NCBI RefSeq assembly: GCF_003231305.1
Contig: NZ_QKVM01000019.1
Location: 34,501-98,500 of the forward strand
DNA from: Pseudomonas sichuanensis
GTDB taxonomy: Bacteria; Pseudomonadota; Gammaproteobacteria; Pseudomonadales; Pseudomonadaceae
Length of the DNA stretch: 64,000 bases
Direction of reading: 5' to 3'
The notes beneath the pieces were generated by a model. It saw only the letters and a list, made by a program, of their open reading frames with translations. It searched no databases and was not told the DNA's origin. Both the position numbers and the translations under genes were made by a program. Positions 15,958-25,780 of this stretch are shown here, in pieces; within the stretch, counting starts at the first letter, position 1, and every line of letters begins with the position of its first letter.

Positions 15958-16752
15958 ATGCCTTTCCAGCACATCCTGTTTTCCATCGACGACGACGGCG
16001 TCGCCCTGCTCAGTCTCAATCGGCCCGAGCAACTGAACAGCTTCAACAGCGCCATGCACCTGGAAGTGCGCGAAGCCCTCAAGCAAGTGCGCCAGAGCGA
16101 ACACGCCCGGGTATTGCTGCTGACCGGCGAAGGCCGCGGCTTCTGCGCGGGCCAGGACCTGTCCGATCGCAATGTCGCCCCCGGCGCCGAGATGCCCGAC
16201 CTGGGCGAGTCCATCGAAAAGTTCTACAACCCCCTGGTACGCAGCCTGCGCGACCTGCCGCTACCGGTGATCTGTGCCGTCAATGGCGTGGCCGCCGGTG
16301 CCGGCGCCAACCTGCCGCTGGCCTGCGACCTGGTGCTGGCAGCGCGTTCGGCCAGCTTCATCCAGGCGTTCTGCAAGATCGGCCTGGTACCCGACTCCGG
16401 CGGCACCTGGCTGCTGCCGCGCCTGGTCGGCATGGCCCGGGCCAAGGCGCTGGCATTGCTCGGTGAGCGCCTGAGCGCCGAACAGGCGGAACAGTGGGGG
16501 CTGATCTATCGGGTGGTCGACGATGCAGCCCTGCGCGACGAGGCCCTGACCCTGGCCCGCCAGCTGGCGACCCAGCCCACCTACGGCCTGGCCCTGATCA
16601 AGCGCGCACTGAACCAGAGCTACGACAACCGTTTCGACCAACAGCTGGAGCTGGAGCGCGACCTGCAACGGTTGGCCGGGCGCAGCGAGGACTACCGCGA
16701 AGGCGTCAGCGCCTTCATGAACAAGCGCGCACCCGCGTTCAAGGGGCGTTGA
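15958..16752 (+). CDS. paaG: PaaG, 1,2-epoxyphenylacetyl-CoA isomerase
   Basis: A 264-residue crotonase-fold isomerase. [15 protein letters not shown] and [18 protein letters not shown] form the oxyanion hole, and [18 protein letters not shown] carries the catalytic Asp typical of PaaG. It converts the ring epoxide to oxepin-CoA and also shifts double bonds of later intermediates. ATG 15958 follows a GGAG; 32 bases separate it from paaF, and paaH begins 2 bases after its stop. Confidence 0.94.
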   Translation: MPFQHILFSIDDDGVALLSLNRPEQLNSFNSAMHLEVREALKQVRQSEHARVLLLTGEGRGFCAGQDLSDRNVAPGAEMPDLGESIEKFYNPLVRSLRDLPLPVICAVNGVAAGAGANLPLACDLVLAARSASFIQAFCKIGLVPDSGGTWLLPRLVGMARAKALALLGERLSAEQAEQWGLIYRVVDDAALRDEALTLARQLATQPTYGLALIKRALNQSYDNRFDQQLELERDLQRLAGRSEDYREGVSAFMNKRAPAFKGR

Positions 16753-16754
16753 TC

Positions 16755-18272
16755 ATGGCTGCACTCGACCGCAACACGTTGGTGGCAGTCATTGGTGCCG
16801 GTGCCATGGGGGCCGGGATCGCCCAGGTAGCGGCCCAGGCCGGCCATCCGGTTCGCCTCTACGACAACCGCCCAGGCGCCGCCGCGCAAGCCGTTGCAGG
16901 CATCGACCGGCAGCTCGGCCGCCTGGTGGAAAAAGGCAGGCTGCCAGCCACCGAGCGTGCAGCCATCAGCGCCCGCCTGCAGCCTGTGGAAACCCTCGAT
17001 GCGCTCGCACCCGCGCGCCTGGTCATCGAAGCCATCGTCGAGAACCTGTCGATCAAACAAGGCCTGCTGCATCAGCTCGAAGCCCTGTGTGGCGAGGACT
17101 GCATCCTTGCCAGCAACACCTCGTCGCTGTCGATCACCAGCCTGGCCGCCGGCCTGAAGCGCCCCCAGCAAGTGATCGGCATGCACTTCTTCAACCCGGC
17201 GCCGTTGATGGCCCTGGTGGAAATTGTCTCGGGCCTGGCCAGCGATCCAGCCGTAGCCGCCACCTTGCATGAAACGGCCAGGGCCTGGGGCAAAGAGCCG
17301 GTGCACACGCAGTCTACGCCGGGCTTCATCGTCAACCGCGTGGCGCGCCCGTTCTATGCCGAAAGCCTGCGCCTGCTGCAGGAAGGCGCCGCCGACTGCG
17401 CCACCCTCGACGCCCTGCTGCGTGAGGCCGGTGGTTTTCGCATGGGCGCTTTCGAGCTCACCGACCTGATCGGGCATGACGTCAACTACGCCGTGACCTG
17501 TTCAGTGTTCGAGGCCTTCTATGGCGACTTGCGCTTCCAGCCGTCGCTGGTGCAGAAGGCGCTGGTGGATGCCGGGCGCCTGGGGCGCAAGTCCGGCCAG
17601 GGCTTCTATAGCTATGCCGAGGGCGCACAAAGGCCGCAACCGCTCACCCTGGCCAGCCAGGCGAATGTGGATTGCTGCGTGGCAGAAGGCGACCTTGGCG
17701 TACTACGCCCCCTGGTGGAGCGCTTGCGCGGCGCAGGTATCAGCGTGACCGAACGCGCAGGCGCAGGCTTGCTGCGGGTTGGCGACGCCACCTTGGCGCT
17801 TTCCGACGGTCGCCTGGCCAGCCAGCGTGCCCGCGAGGACGGTCTGAGCAACCTGGTCCTGCTCGATCTGGCCCAGGACTATGCAAGCGCTACCCGCCTT
17901 GCCATCAGCCACGCCGCCAACTGCACAGCCGAAGCTCGCGACCAGGCGATCGCCTTGCTGCGCAGCGCCGGGCTCGAGGTCAGCGCCGTTGCCGACCTGC
18001 CCGGCCTGGTGGTGCTACGCACCGTCGCCATGCTCGCCAACGAAGCGGCCGACGCCGTGCTGCAAGGGGTTGGCACGCCGCAAGACATCGACCTGGCCAT
18101 GCGCGCCGGGGTCAATTACCCCCGTGGCCCGCTGGCCTGGGCCGACAGCCTCGGTGTCGGCTACACCCTGCGCGTGCTCGACAACCTGCAACGCAGCTAC
18201 GGTGAGGAACGCTACCGCCCTTCCCTGCTGCTGCGCCGCACCCACGCCGAAGGAGGCCGCCTGCATGCCTGA
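16755..18272 (+). CDS. paaH: PaaH, 3-hydroxyadipyl-CoA dehydrogenase
   Basis: A 505-residue two-lobed 3-hydroxyacyl-CoA dehydrogenase. The NAD motif is VAVIGAGAMGAGIAQVAAQ. The catalytic His and Glu regions are GMHFFNPAPLMALVEIV, and a first C-terminal domain includes GFIVNRVARPFY. A second, degenerate C-terminal domain (NEAADAVLQGVG, MRAGVNYPRGPLAW) ends the protein. It oxidises 3-hydroxyadipyl-CoA. It overlaps paaI by 8 bases, indicating coupled translation. Confidence 0.94.
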   Translation: MAALDRNTLVAVIGAGAMGAGIAQVAAQAGHPVRLYDNRPGAAAQAVAGIDRQLGRLVEKGRLPATERAAISARLQPVETLDALAPARLVIEAIVENLSIKQGLLHQLEALCGEDCILASNTSSLSITSLAAGLKRPQQVIGMHFFNPAPLMALVEIVSGLASDPAVAATLHETARAWGKEPVHTQSTPGFIVNRVARPFYAESLRLLQEGAADCATLDALLREAGGFRMGAFELTDLIGHDVNYAVTCSVFEAFYGDLRFQPSLVQKALVDAGRLGRKSGQGFYSYAEGAQRPQPLTLASQANVDCCVAEGDLGVLRPLVERLRGAGISVTERAGAGLLRVGDATLALSDGRLASQRAREDGLSNLVLLDLAQDYASATRLAISHAANCTAEARDQAIALLRSAGLEVSAVADLPGLVVLRTVAMLANEAADAVLQGVGTPQDIDLAMRAGVNYPRGPLAWADSLGVGYTLRVLDNLQRSYGEERYRPSLLLRRTHAEGGRLHA

Positions 18273-18706
18273 TCTGTCCCCCCAAGCCCTGGCGCGTGCC
18301 TGCGCCCAGGCCATGTTCGCCCGCGATGCGGCCAGCCAGGGCCTGGGCATCGAACTGCTCGACGCCGGCCCCGGCAGCGCGCGCCTGGCCATGACCGTGC
18401 GCGCCGACATGATCCAGGGCCATGGTACCTGCCATGGCGGCTATCTGTTTGCCCTGGCCGACTCGGCCTTTGCCTTCGCCTGCAACAGCCATGACGAAGC
18501 CACCGTGGCCCTGGGTTGCAGCATCGACTACGTCGCTGCGGCCAAACGTGGCGACCAGCTCGTCGCCAGCGCGACTGAACAGAGCCGCAAAGGCCGCACC
18601 GGCAACTACGACGTGCGCATCGAAAACCAGCATGGCGAGCTGATCGCCCTGTTCCACGGCAAATCCTACAAGGTGCGCGGCAGCGTGCTGGCACCGGAGA
18701 ACACCC

Positions 18707-18714
<8 letters not shown>
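18265..18714 (+). CDS. paaI: PaaI, hotdog-fold acyl-CoA thioesterase
   Basis: A 149-residue 4HBT hotdog protein: [24 protein letters not shown] contains the GHG-GG active-site helix, with the catalytic Asp in LADSAF. It hydrolyses phenylacetyl-CoA and hydroxylated derivatives to release CoA when the pathway stalls. ATG 18265 overlaps the paaH end and follows AGGAGG, and its own end overlaps paaJ by 8 bases. The chain of overlaps shows a tight operon. Confidence 0.94.
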
Positions 18715-19927
<1,213 letters not shown>

Positions 19928-20021
19928 TCAGTCGCCCAGAGACGCAATGCAACGCGGGCAGTATGCTGCCCCCATGACACTCAGGGCCCTGGCCCACGAC
20001 AAGAACAATTCGAGTGAAACC

Positions 20022-21341
20022 ATGAACCACTACGCCAAAGCCGAACGCGCCTTGCTCGACCCGATGGAAACCGCCAGCCTCGACGCGCTGCGCCAGCACC
20101 AGCTGGAGCGCCTGCGCTGGAGCCTGCTGCACGCCTACCAGAACGTGCCTTTGTACCGCCAGCGTTTCGACGCCTGCGGCGCCCACCCGGACGACCTGCA
20201 CACACTGGACGACCTGGCCAAGTTCCCCTTCACCGGCAAGAACGACCTGCGCGACAACTACCCCTACGGCATGTTCGCCGTGCCCCAGGACCAGGTGGTG
20301 CGCCTGCATGCGTCCAGCGGCACCACCGGCAAGCCGACCGTGGTCGGCTACACCCAGAACGACATCGACACCTGGGCCAACGTGGTGGCGCGCTCGATCC
20401 GCGCCGCCGGCGGGCGCAAGGGCGACAAGGTGCATGTCTCCTACGGCTACGGCCTGTTCACCGGCGGCCTCGGCGCCCACTACGGCGCCGAGCGCCTGGG
20501 CTGCACGGTGATCCCCATGTCTGGCGGCCAGACCGAAAAGCAGGTGCAGCTGATCCGCGACTTCCAGCCCGACATCATCATGGTCACGCCGTCGTACATG
20601 CTCAACCTGGCCGACGAGATCGAGCGCCAGGGCATTGCCCCCGACGACCTCAAACTGCGCCTGGGCATCTTCGGTGCCGAGCCCTGGACCGATGAACTGC
20701 GCCGCTCCATCGAGCAGCGCCTGGGCATCGACGCCCTGGACATCTATGGCCTCTCGGAAATCATGGGCCCGGGCGTGGCCATGGAGTGCATCGAGACCAA
20801 GGACGGCCCGACCATCTGGGAGGACCACTTCTACCCCGAGATCATCGACCCGGTGACCGGCGCCGTGCTGCCGGACGGCCAGCTCGGCGAGCTGGTGTTC
20901 ACCTCGCTGAGCAAGGAGGCGCTGCCGATGGTGCGCTACCGCACCCGCGACCTCACCCGCCTGCTGCCTGGCACTGCCCGGCCGATGCGGCGCATCGGCA
21001 AGATCACCGGGCGCAGCGACGACATGTTGATCATCCGCGGGGTCAACGTGTTCCCCACGCAGATCGAAGAGCAGGTTCTGAAAATAAAACAGCTTTCAGA
21101 GCTATATGAGATACATCTGTATCGCAATGGAAATCTCGACAGCGTCGAGGTGCACGTGGAGTTGCGCGCTGACAGTCAGTACCTGGATGAAGGCCAGCGC
21201 AAGCAGGTGGTGGGTGAGCTGGCCAAGCAGATCAAGACCTATATCGGCATCAGCACGCAGGTGCACCTGCAGCCGTGCGGGGCACTGAAGCGCTCGGAGG
21301 GCAAAGCCTGTCACGTGTACGACAAGCGTTTGGCCAGCTGA
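20022..21341 (+). CDS. paaK: PaaK, phenylacetate-CoA ligase
   Basis: A 439-residue adenylate-forming ligase. The ATP loop is HASSGTTGKPTVVGYT, followed by YGLSEIMGPGVAMEC and the hinge/C-domain motif RIGKITGRSDDMLIIRGVN. It makes phenylacetyl-CoA, the inducer that releases PaaX. ATG 20022 is set by the family N-terminus. Odd feature: about 60 bases (21076-21140) near the 3' end use AT-rich rare codons (ATA, CTA, TCA, TAT, GGA) unlike the rest of the gene. This patch includes the palindrome GATAC-ATCT-GTATC (21110-21123), which resembles the motif upstream of paaF and paaA. Confidence 0.95.
   Translation: MNHYAKAERALLDPMETASLDALRQHQLERLRWSLLHAYQNVPLYRQRFDACGAHPDDLHTLDDLAKFPFTGKNDLRDNYPYGMFAVPQDQVVRLHASSGTTGKPTVVGYTQNDIDTWANVVARSIRAAGGRKGDKVHVSYGYGLFTGGLGAHYGAERLGCTVIPMSGGQTEKQVQLIRDFQPDIIMVTPSYMLNLADEIERQGIAPDDLKLRLGIFGAEPWTDELRRSIEQRLGIDALDIYGLSEIMGPGVAMECIETKDGPTIWEDHFYPEIIDPVTGAVLPDGQLGELVFTSLSKEALPMVRYRTRDLTRLLPGTARPMRRIGKITGRSDDMLIIRGVNVFPTQIEEQVLKIKQLSELYEIHLYRNGNLDSVEVHVELRADSQYLDEGQRKQVVGELAKQIKTYIGISTQVHLQPCGALKRSEGKACHVYDKRLAS
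21110..21123. promoter_or_regulatory. Palindrome inside paaK resembling the paa promoter motif
   Basis: GATAC-ATCT-GTATC with TGTATCGC at 21118-21125. It lies in the AT-rich codon patch of paaK, about 490 bases before paaA. It could be an internal PaaX operator or coincidence. Confidence 0.35.
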
Positions 21342-21359
21342 TTCGGCAGCTGTCCATCG

Positions 21360-21387
21360 AGCCCCGGCATGGTCCGGGGCTTTTTTT
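21360..21387 (+). terminator. Rho-independent terminator after paaK
   Basis: The stem AGCCCCGG-CATGGT-CCGGGGCT (21360-21381) is followed by seven T. It closes the paaFGHIJK operon 19 bases after the paaK stop and separates it from paaABCDE. Confidence 0.93.
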
Positions 21388-21403
21388 CACCCGTGACAAC
21401 GCC

Positions 21404-21487
21404 ATCGCGGGGCAAGCCCGCTCCCACGCTATGGATTGCCCCAAGAAGTTGGACGCCGATGCTGTGGGAGCGGGCTTGCCCCGCGAT
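21404..21487. repeat. REP-type inverted pair
   Basis: ATCGCGGGGCAAGCCCGCTC plus CCAC (21404-21427) and its exact reverse complement (21464-21487) flank 36 bases. This is the most common of the dispersed intergenic repeat pairs in the window. Confidence 0.9.
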
Positions 21488-21499
21488 CTGACCCCAACG

Positions 21500-21564
21500 T
21501 GATACACAAATCTTATTTGATACATCAAATACTGTTTGATGTTGTGTTTTGTATCGCTTATAAA
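21500..21564 (+). promoter_or_regulatory. paaA promoter with candidate PaaX operator
   Basis: TTGATG (21536-21541) and TATAAA (21559-21564) are spaced by exactly 17 bases. TGTATCGCTT (21550-21559) lies in the spacer and touches the -10 box, a position suited to repression. TGATACA occurs at 21500 and TTTGA-TACA-TCAAA at 21516-21529 upstream. The shared word with the paaF region suggests common control by PaaX. Confidence 0.65.
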
Positions 21565-21604
21565 TACCCCACGCCCCAAGCCGCCCACCACCGGGAGCCC
21601 GAAC

Positions 21605-22594
21605 ATGTACGCACAGCTCGTAGAAACCGGCGTCAAACGCCTCAAGTCGCTGGAAGAGATGTCGCCCGAAGAGCGCGCCTTCCAGGAAAAGATCGACGCC
21701 GAGATCAAGATCGAAGCCAAGAACTGGATGCCCGACGCCTACCGCCAGACCCTCATCCGCCAGATCTCCCAGCATGCCCACTCCGAGATCGTCGGCATGC
21801 TCCCCGAAGGCAATTGGGTCACCCGCGCCCCATCGCTCAAACGCAAGCTGCAGCTGATGGCCAAGATCCAGGACGAAGCCGGCCATGGCCTGTACCTGTA
21901 CAGCGCCATGGAAACCCTCGGTGCCGACCGCGACGAAGAAATCGCCAAGCTGCACAGCGGCAAGGCCAAGTACTCGAGCATCTTCAACTACCCCACCCTC
22001 AGCTGGGCCGACATGGGCGCCGTGGGCTGGCTGGTGGACGGCGCCGCGATCGTCAACCAGGTGGTGCTGCAGCGCACCTCCTACGGCCCCTACTCCCGCG
22101 CCATGGTGCGCATCTGCAAGGAAGAGAGCTTCCACCAGCGCCAGGGCTACGAACTGCTGCTGACCATGATGCGCAACGGCACCCAGGCCCAGCGCGACAT
22201 GGTCCAGGACGCCATCAATCGTTTGTGGTGGCCGGCACTGATGATGTTCGGCCCCAGCGACGAACACTCGCCCAACAGCGCCCAGTCGATGGCCTGGAAA
22301 ATCAAGCGCCAGACCAACGACGAGCTGCGTCAGCGCTTCATCGACCAGACCGTGCCGCAGCTGGAACTGCTCGGCTGCACCGCCCCCGACCCTGAACTCA
22401 AGTGGAACGCCGAACGCGGCCACTACGACTTCGGTGATATCCAGTGGGACGAGTTCTACGAAGTGATCAAGGGCAACGGCCCCTGCAACCAGGAACGCGT
22501 CGCCACCCGCCGCAAGGCCATCGAAGACGGCGCCTGGGTACGCGAGGCCGCCGTGGCCTACGCACGCAAACAACAGAACAAGAACGCCGCCTGA
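21605..22594 (+). CDS. paaA: PaaA, catalytic subunit of phenylacetyl-CoA 1,2-epoxidase
   Basis: A 329-residue ferritin-like diiron protein. The two iron-binding ExxH motifs are in [13 protein letters not shown] and [13 protein letters not shown]. It forms the oxygenase with PaaC and PaaB and epoxidises the ring of phenylacetyl-CoA. First gene of paaABCDE, ATG 21605. Confidence 0.96.
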   Translation: MYAQLVETGVKRLKSLEEMSPEERAFQEKIDAEIKIEAKNWMPDAYRQTLIRQISQHAHSEIVGMLPEGNWVTRAPSLKRKLQLMAKIQDEAGHGLYLYSAMETLGADRDEEIAKLHSGKAKYSSIFNYPTLSWADMGAVGWLVDGAAIVNQVVLQRTSYGPYSRAMVRICKEESFHQRQGYELLLTMMRNGTQAQRDMVQDAINRLWWPALMMFGPSDEHSPNSAQSMAWKIKRQTNDELRQRFIDQTVPQLELLGCTAPDPELKWNAERGHYDFGDIQWDEFYEVIKGNGPCNQERVATRRKAIEDGAWVREAAVAYARKQQNKNAA

Positions 22595-22620
22595 AGCGGC
22601 CATCGATGCGGAGATCGAGC

Positions 22621-22902
22621 ATGTCTGACTGGACCCTCTACGAAGTATTCGTGCGCAGCAAGCACGGCCTGAACCACAAGCACGTCGGCAGCGTGCATGC
22701 CGCCGATGCCGCCATGGCCATCGAGAACGCCCGCGAGCTGTACACCCGCCGCAGCGAGGGCGTGAGCCTGTGGGTGGTGCCCTCGGCGCTGATCACCGCC
22801 TCCTCGCCTGACGAGAAAGACCCGTTGTTCGCCCCGGCGGACGACAAGGTCTACCGCCACGCCAGCTTCTACGAGCTGCCCGCCGAAGTCGGACACATGT
22901 GA
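22621..22902 (+). CDS. paaB: PaaB, phenylacetyl-CoA epoxidase subunit
   Basis: A 93-residue protein, typical length. The motif SDWTLYEVFVRSKHGLNHKHVGS is the family hallmark. PaaB bridges PaaAC units and is required for activity. It starts 26 bases after paaA. Confidence 0.96.
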   Translation: MSDWTLYEVFVRSKHGLNHKHVGSVHAADAAMAIENARELYTRRSEGVSLWVVPSALITASSPDEKDPLFAPADDKVYRHASFYELPAEVGHM

Positions 22903-22910
22903 GGCCCGCC

Positions 22911-23669
22911 ATGCACAAGCAAGCACTCATCCAATACCTGCTGCTGCTCGGCGACAGCGCCCTGATCCAGGGCCAGCGCCTGTGCGAGTGGTGCGGCAAG
23001 GCCCCGGCGCTGGAAGAAGAACTGGCGCTGATGAACGTCGGCCTCGACCTGGTGGGCCAGGCGCGCAACTGGCTGGACTACGCCGCCGAACTGCTGGGTG
23101 ACGGCCGCGATGCCGATGCCCTGGCGTTCCGTCGCGACGAACGCGCCTACCGCAACCTGCTGCTGGTCGAGCAACCCAACGGCGACTACGCCGTCACCAT
23201 GCTCAAGCAGTTCCTTTACGACGCCTGGCACCACGCCACGCTTGAAGGGCTCACGGCCTCCAGCGACGAACGCATCGCCGGCATCGCCGCCAAGGCCCTG
23301 AAAGAAGTCACCTACCACCTGCGCCGCTCCGGCGAATGGGTGCAACGCCTGGGTGGTGGCACTGAACACAGCCGTGCGCGCACGCTCGAGGCCATCCCGG
23401 CACTGTGGCGCTTCACGGTCGAGCTGAGCGTCGCCAACGACGGCGAAGTCCAGCTGGCCCAGGCCGGTATCGCCGCCGACCCGGCGCAGATTGCCCATCA
23501 CTGGCTGAACACCGTCACGGCTATCTTCGCCTCGGTCGACCTGCCCCTGCCCAAGGCCGCCAGCCATTTTTACCTGGACGGGCGCAAGGGCCTGCACACC
23601 GAACACCTCGGCCTGCTGCTGGCCGAAATGCAGTTCCTGCCGCGAGCCTACCCCGATGCAACCTGGTGA
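22911..23669 (+). CDS. paaC: PaaC, structural subunit of phenylacetyl-CoA epoxidase
   Basis: A 252-residue ferritin-like protein without a full diiron site, partner of PaaA. Recognised by MNVGLDLVGQARNWLDYAA and FLYDAWHHATLEGL. ATG 22911 is 8 bases after the paaB stop; it overlaps paaD by 14 bases. Confidence 0.95.
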   Translation: MHKQALIQYLLLLGDSALIQGQRLCEWCGKAPALEEELALMNVGLDLVGQARNWLDYAAELLGDGRDADALAFRRDERAYRNLLLVEQPNGDYAVTMLKQFLYDAWHHATLEGLTASSDERIAGIAAKALKEVTYHLRRSGEWVQRLGGGTEHSRARTLEAIPALWRFTVELSVANDGEVQLAQAGIAADPAQIAHHWLNTVTAIFASVDLPLPKAASHFYLDGRKGLHTEHLGLLLAEMQFLPRAYPDATW

Positions 23670-24180
23670 GCTGATTGCCGGCGACCGCGGCGCCCGGGCC
23701 CAGCAGCACGACGACCTGGCCCATGCCTGGGCGGTGCTCGCCGAGGTGATGGACCCGGAAGTGCCGGTGGTCAGCGTTGTGGACCTGGGGATCGTGCGCG
23801 ACCTCGACTGGCGCGCCGGCCACCTGCACCTGGTGGTCACCCCGACCTACTCCGGCTGCCCGGCCACCGAGGTGATCGAGGGCGACATCCGCCAGGCCCT
23901 GGAGCAGGCCGGCTTCGCCGAACCCGCGCTTGAGCGCCGGCTGATGCCGGCCTGGAGCACCGACTGGATCAGCGCGCAAGGCCGTGAGCGCCTGCGCGCC
24001 TATGGCATCGCCCCACCCGCGGGCAGCGCCAGCCTGCGCGGCGCGGCACCGAGCCTGTGCTGCCCACAGTGCGGCAGCGCCCATACCGAACTGCTCAGCC
24101 AGTTCGGCTCCACCGCCTGCAAGGCGCTGTACCGCTGCCGCGCGTGCCTGGAGCCGTTCGACTATTTCAAATGCCTTTGA
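23656..24180 (+). CDS. paaD: PaaD, MIP18-family Fe-S/diiron maturation factor
   Basis: A 174-residue protein. The N-terminal part (MDPEVPVVSVVDLGIVRDL, PTYSGCPATEVIE) is the MIP18/SufT domain. The C-terminus has a zinc-ribbon-like CPQCGSAHTELLSQFG and CRACLEPF with four Cys. It helps mature the epoxidase metal centres. It overlaps paaC, indicating coupling. Confidence 0.94.
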   Translation: MQPGELIAGDRGARAQQHDDLAHAWAVLAEVMDPEVPVVSVVDLGIVRDLDWRAGHLHLVVTPTYSGCPATEVIEGDIRQALEQAGFAEPALERRLMPAWSTDWISAQGRERLRAYGIAPPAGSASLRGAAPSLCCPQCGSAHTELLSQFGSTACKALYRCRACLEPFDYFKCL

Positions 24181-24195
24181 GCCGTGGAGAACGCC

Positions 24196-25272
24196 ATGAG
24201 CCCGTTTCACAGCCTGACCATCAAGCAAGTGCGCCAGGAAACCCGCGACGCGGTGTCCATCGCCTTCGACGTGCCTGCACATCTGCAGGAAGCGTTCCGC
24301 TTCACCCAGGGCCAGTACCTGGTCATGCGCACCCACCTCGATGACGAGGAAGTGCGCCGCTCCTATTCGATCTGCAGCGCCGTGCAGGATGGCGAGCTGC
24401 GCGTGGCGGTCAAGCGCGTGCCCGGCGGACGCTTCTCGGCCTTCGCCAACGAAGCGCTCAAGGCGGGCCAGCAACTGGAGGTGATGCCGCCATCGGGCAA
24501 CTTCTTCGTGCCGTTGGATCCCCTGCGCCACGGTCATTACCTGGGTGTCGCCGCCGGCAGTGGCATCACCCCGATCCTTTCGCTCGTCGCCACCACCCTG
24601 GCCAGCGAGCCGCACAGCCGTTTCACCCTGCTGTACGGCAACCGCGCCAGCAACAGCGCACTGTTCCGCGACCGCCTGGAAGACCTGAAAAACCAATACC
24701 TGGACCGCCTGAACCTGATCTTCGTGTTCAGCCGCGAGCAACAGGACGTCGACCTGTACAACGGCCGCATCGACGCCGACAAGTGCGGCCAGCTGTTCTC
24801 CCGCTGGCTGGATGTGAAGCAGCTCGACGCCGCCTTCATCTGTGGCCCCCAGGCCATGACCGAGACCGTGCGCGACAGCCTGCGCGCCAACGGCATGGAC
24901 AACGCGCGCATCCACTACGAGCTGTTCGCCGCCGCCGGCAGCGAAGCCCGTCGCGAAGCCCGCGAGGCGGCGCGTGAGCTGGATTCGGCGGTCAGCCATG
25001 TGACGGTGATCAGCGATGGTCGCGCCCTGGCCTTCGACCTGCCGCGCAACACCCGCAGCGTGCTCGATGCCGGCAACGCCATCGGTGCCGAGCTGCCCTA
25101 CTCGTGCAAGGCCGGGGTGTGCTCGACCTGCAAGTGCAAGGTGATCGAGGGCGAGGTGGAGATGGACAGCAACCATGCCCTGGAAGACTACGAAGTGGCC
25201 GCCGGCTACGTGCTGTCGTGCCAGACCTACCCCCTGAGCGACAAGGTGGTGCTCGACTTCGATCAGCTCTGA
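24196..25272 (+). CDS. paaE: PaaE, reductase of phenylacetyl-CoA epoxidase
   Basis: A 358-residue ferredoxin-NADP reductase type protein. The FAD motif is RRSYSICSA (near residue 55), the NADPH region AAGSGITPILSLV, and the C-terminal 2Fe-2S domain has SCKAGVCSTCKCKV plus the distal Cys in YVLSCQTYP. It passes electrons from NADPH to the PaaABC oxygenase. ATG 24196 is chosen because GGAG lies 8 bases upstream. Confidence 0.95.
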   Translation: MSPFHSLTIKQVRQETRDAVSIAFDVPAHLQEAFRFTQGQYLVMRTHLDDEEVRRSYSICSAVQDGELRVAVKRVPGGRFSAFANEALKAGQQLEVMPPSGNFFVPLDPLRHGHYLGVAAGSGITPILSLVATTLASEPHSRFTLLYGNRASNSALFRDRLEDLKNQYLDRLNLIFVFSREQQDVDLYNGRIDADKCGQLFSRWLDVKQLDAAFICGPQAMTETVRDSLRANGMDNARIHYELFAAAGSEARREAREAARELDSAVSHVTVISDGRALAFDLPRNTRSVLDAGNAIGAELPYSCKAGVCSTCKCKVIEGEVEMDSNHALEDYEVAAGYVLSCQTYPLSDKVVLDFDQL

Positions 25273-25286
25273 CACCGCGTCGCCTG

Positions 25287-25399
25287 CTTCGCGGGTAAAC
25301 CCGCTCCCACAGGATTTGTGCTGACCCCGGAGGCACCGAAAGATAAGTGCTGATCCTGAAGGCACCGACAAACCTGTGGGAGCGGGTTTACCCGCGAAG
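25287..25399. repeat. REP-type inverted pair with internal direct repeat
   Basis: CTTCGCGGGTAAACCCGCTC plus CCACAGG (25287-25313) and its reverse complement (25373-25399). Between them a 22-base unit starting GTGCTGA and ending GGCACCGA occurs twice (25318-25339 and 25347-25368) with three differences. Confidence 0.88.
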
Positions 25400-25471
25400 A
25401 AACCAACACCGATACCCGCAACACCCGCGTGACCTGAAAAACAATTACAACAGCCAGAGAGAACGCCAGCC

Positions 25472-25780
25472 ATGACACCCGAACACCTCGAGAGCATCAA
25501 CAACCACCCTGACTTCCAGCAGTTGATCAAGCGCAAGCGCCGCCTCAACGGCACGCTCACCTTGACCATGCTCGCCGCCTACTACGGCTTCGTCCTGCTG
25601 GTGGCCTTCGCCCCCGGCGTGCTCGGCCAGTCCCTCAGCGGCGGGGTGACCAGTGTCGGCATGCTGGTCGGGGTGCTGATGGTGCTGCTGTCCTTCGCCC
25701 TCACCGGGATCTACACCCATCGCGCCAACACCGTGCTCGACCCGCTCAACGACAAGGTCAAGCAGGAGTGCGCACGATGA
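25472..25780 (+). CDS. DUF485 membrane protein, partner of the symporter
   Basis: A 102-residue protein with two membrane helices ([20 protein letters not shown] and [19 protein letters not shown]). DUF485 proteins such as YjcH accompany acetate-type sodium:solute symporters. It overlaps paaL as ATGA, so the two are translated together and probably form a transport unit. Confidence 0.88.
   Translation: MTPEHLESINNHPDFQQLIKRKRRLNGTLTLTMLAAYYGFVLLVAFAPGVLGQSLSGGVTSVGMLVGVLMVLLSFALTGIYTHRANTVLDPLNDKVKQECAR

Noticed and set aside
23521..25569. A 682-codon open frame antisense to paaC-paaE
   Set aside because: It mirrors high-GC codons of recognised paa genes, has low-complexity His/Ala/Gly-rich composition and no family match.
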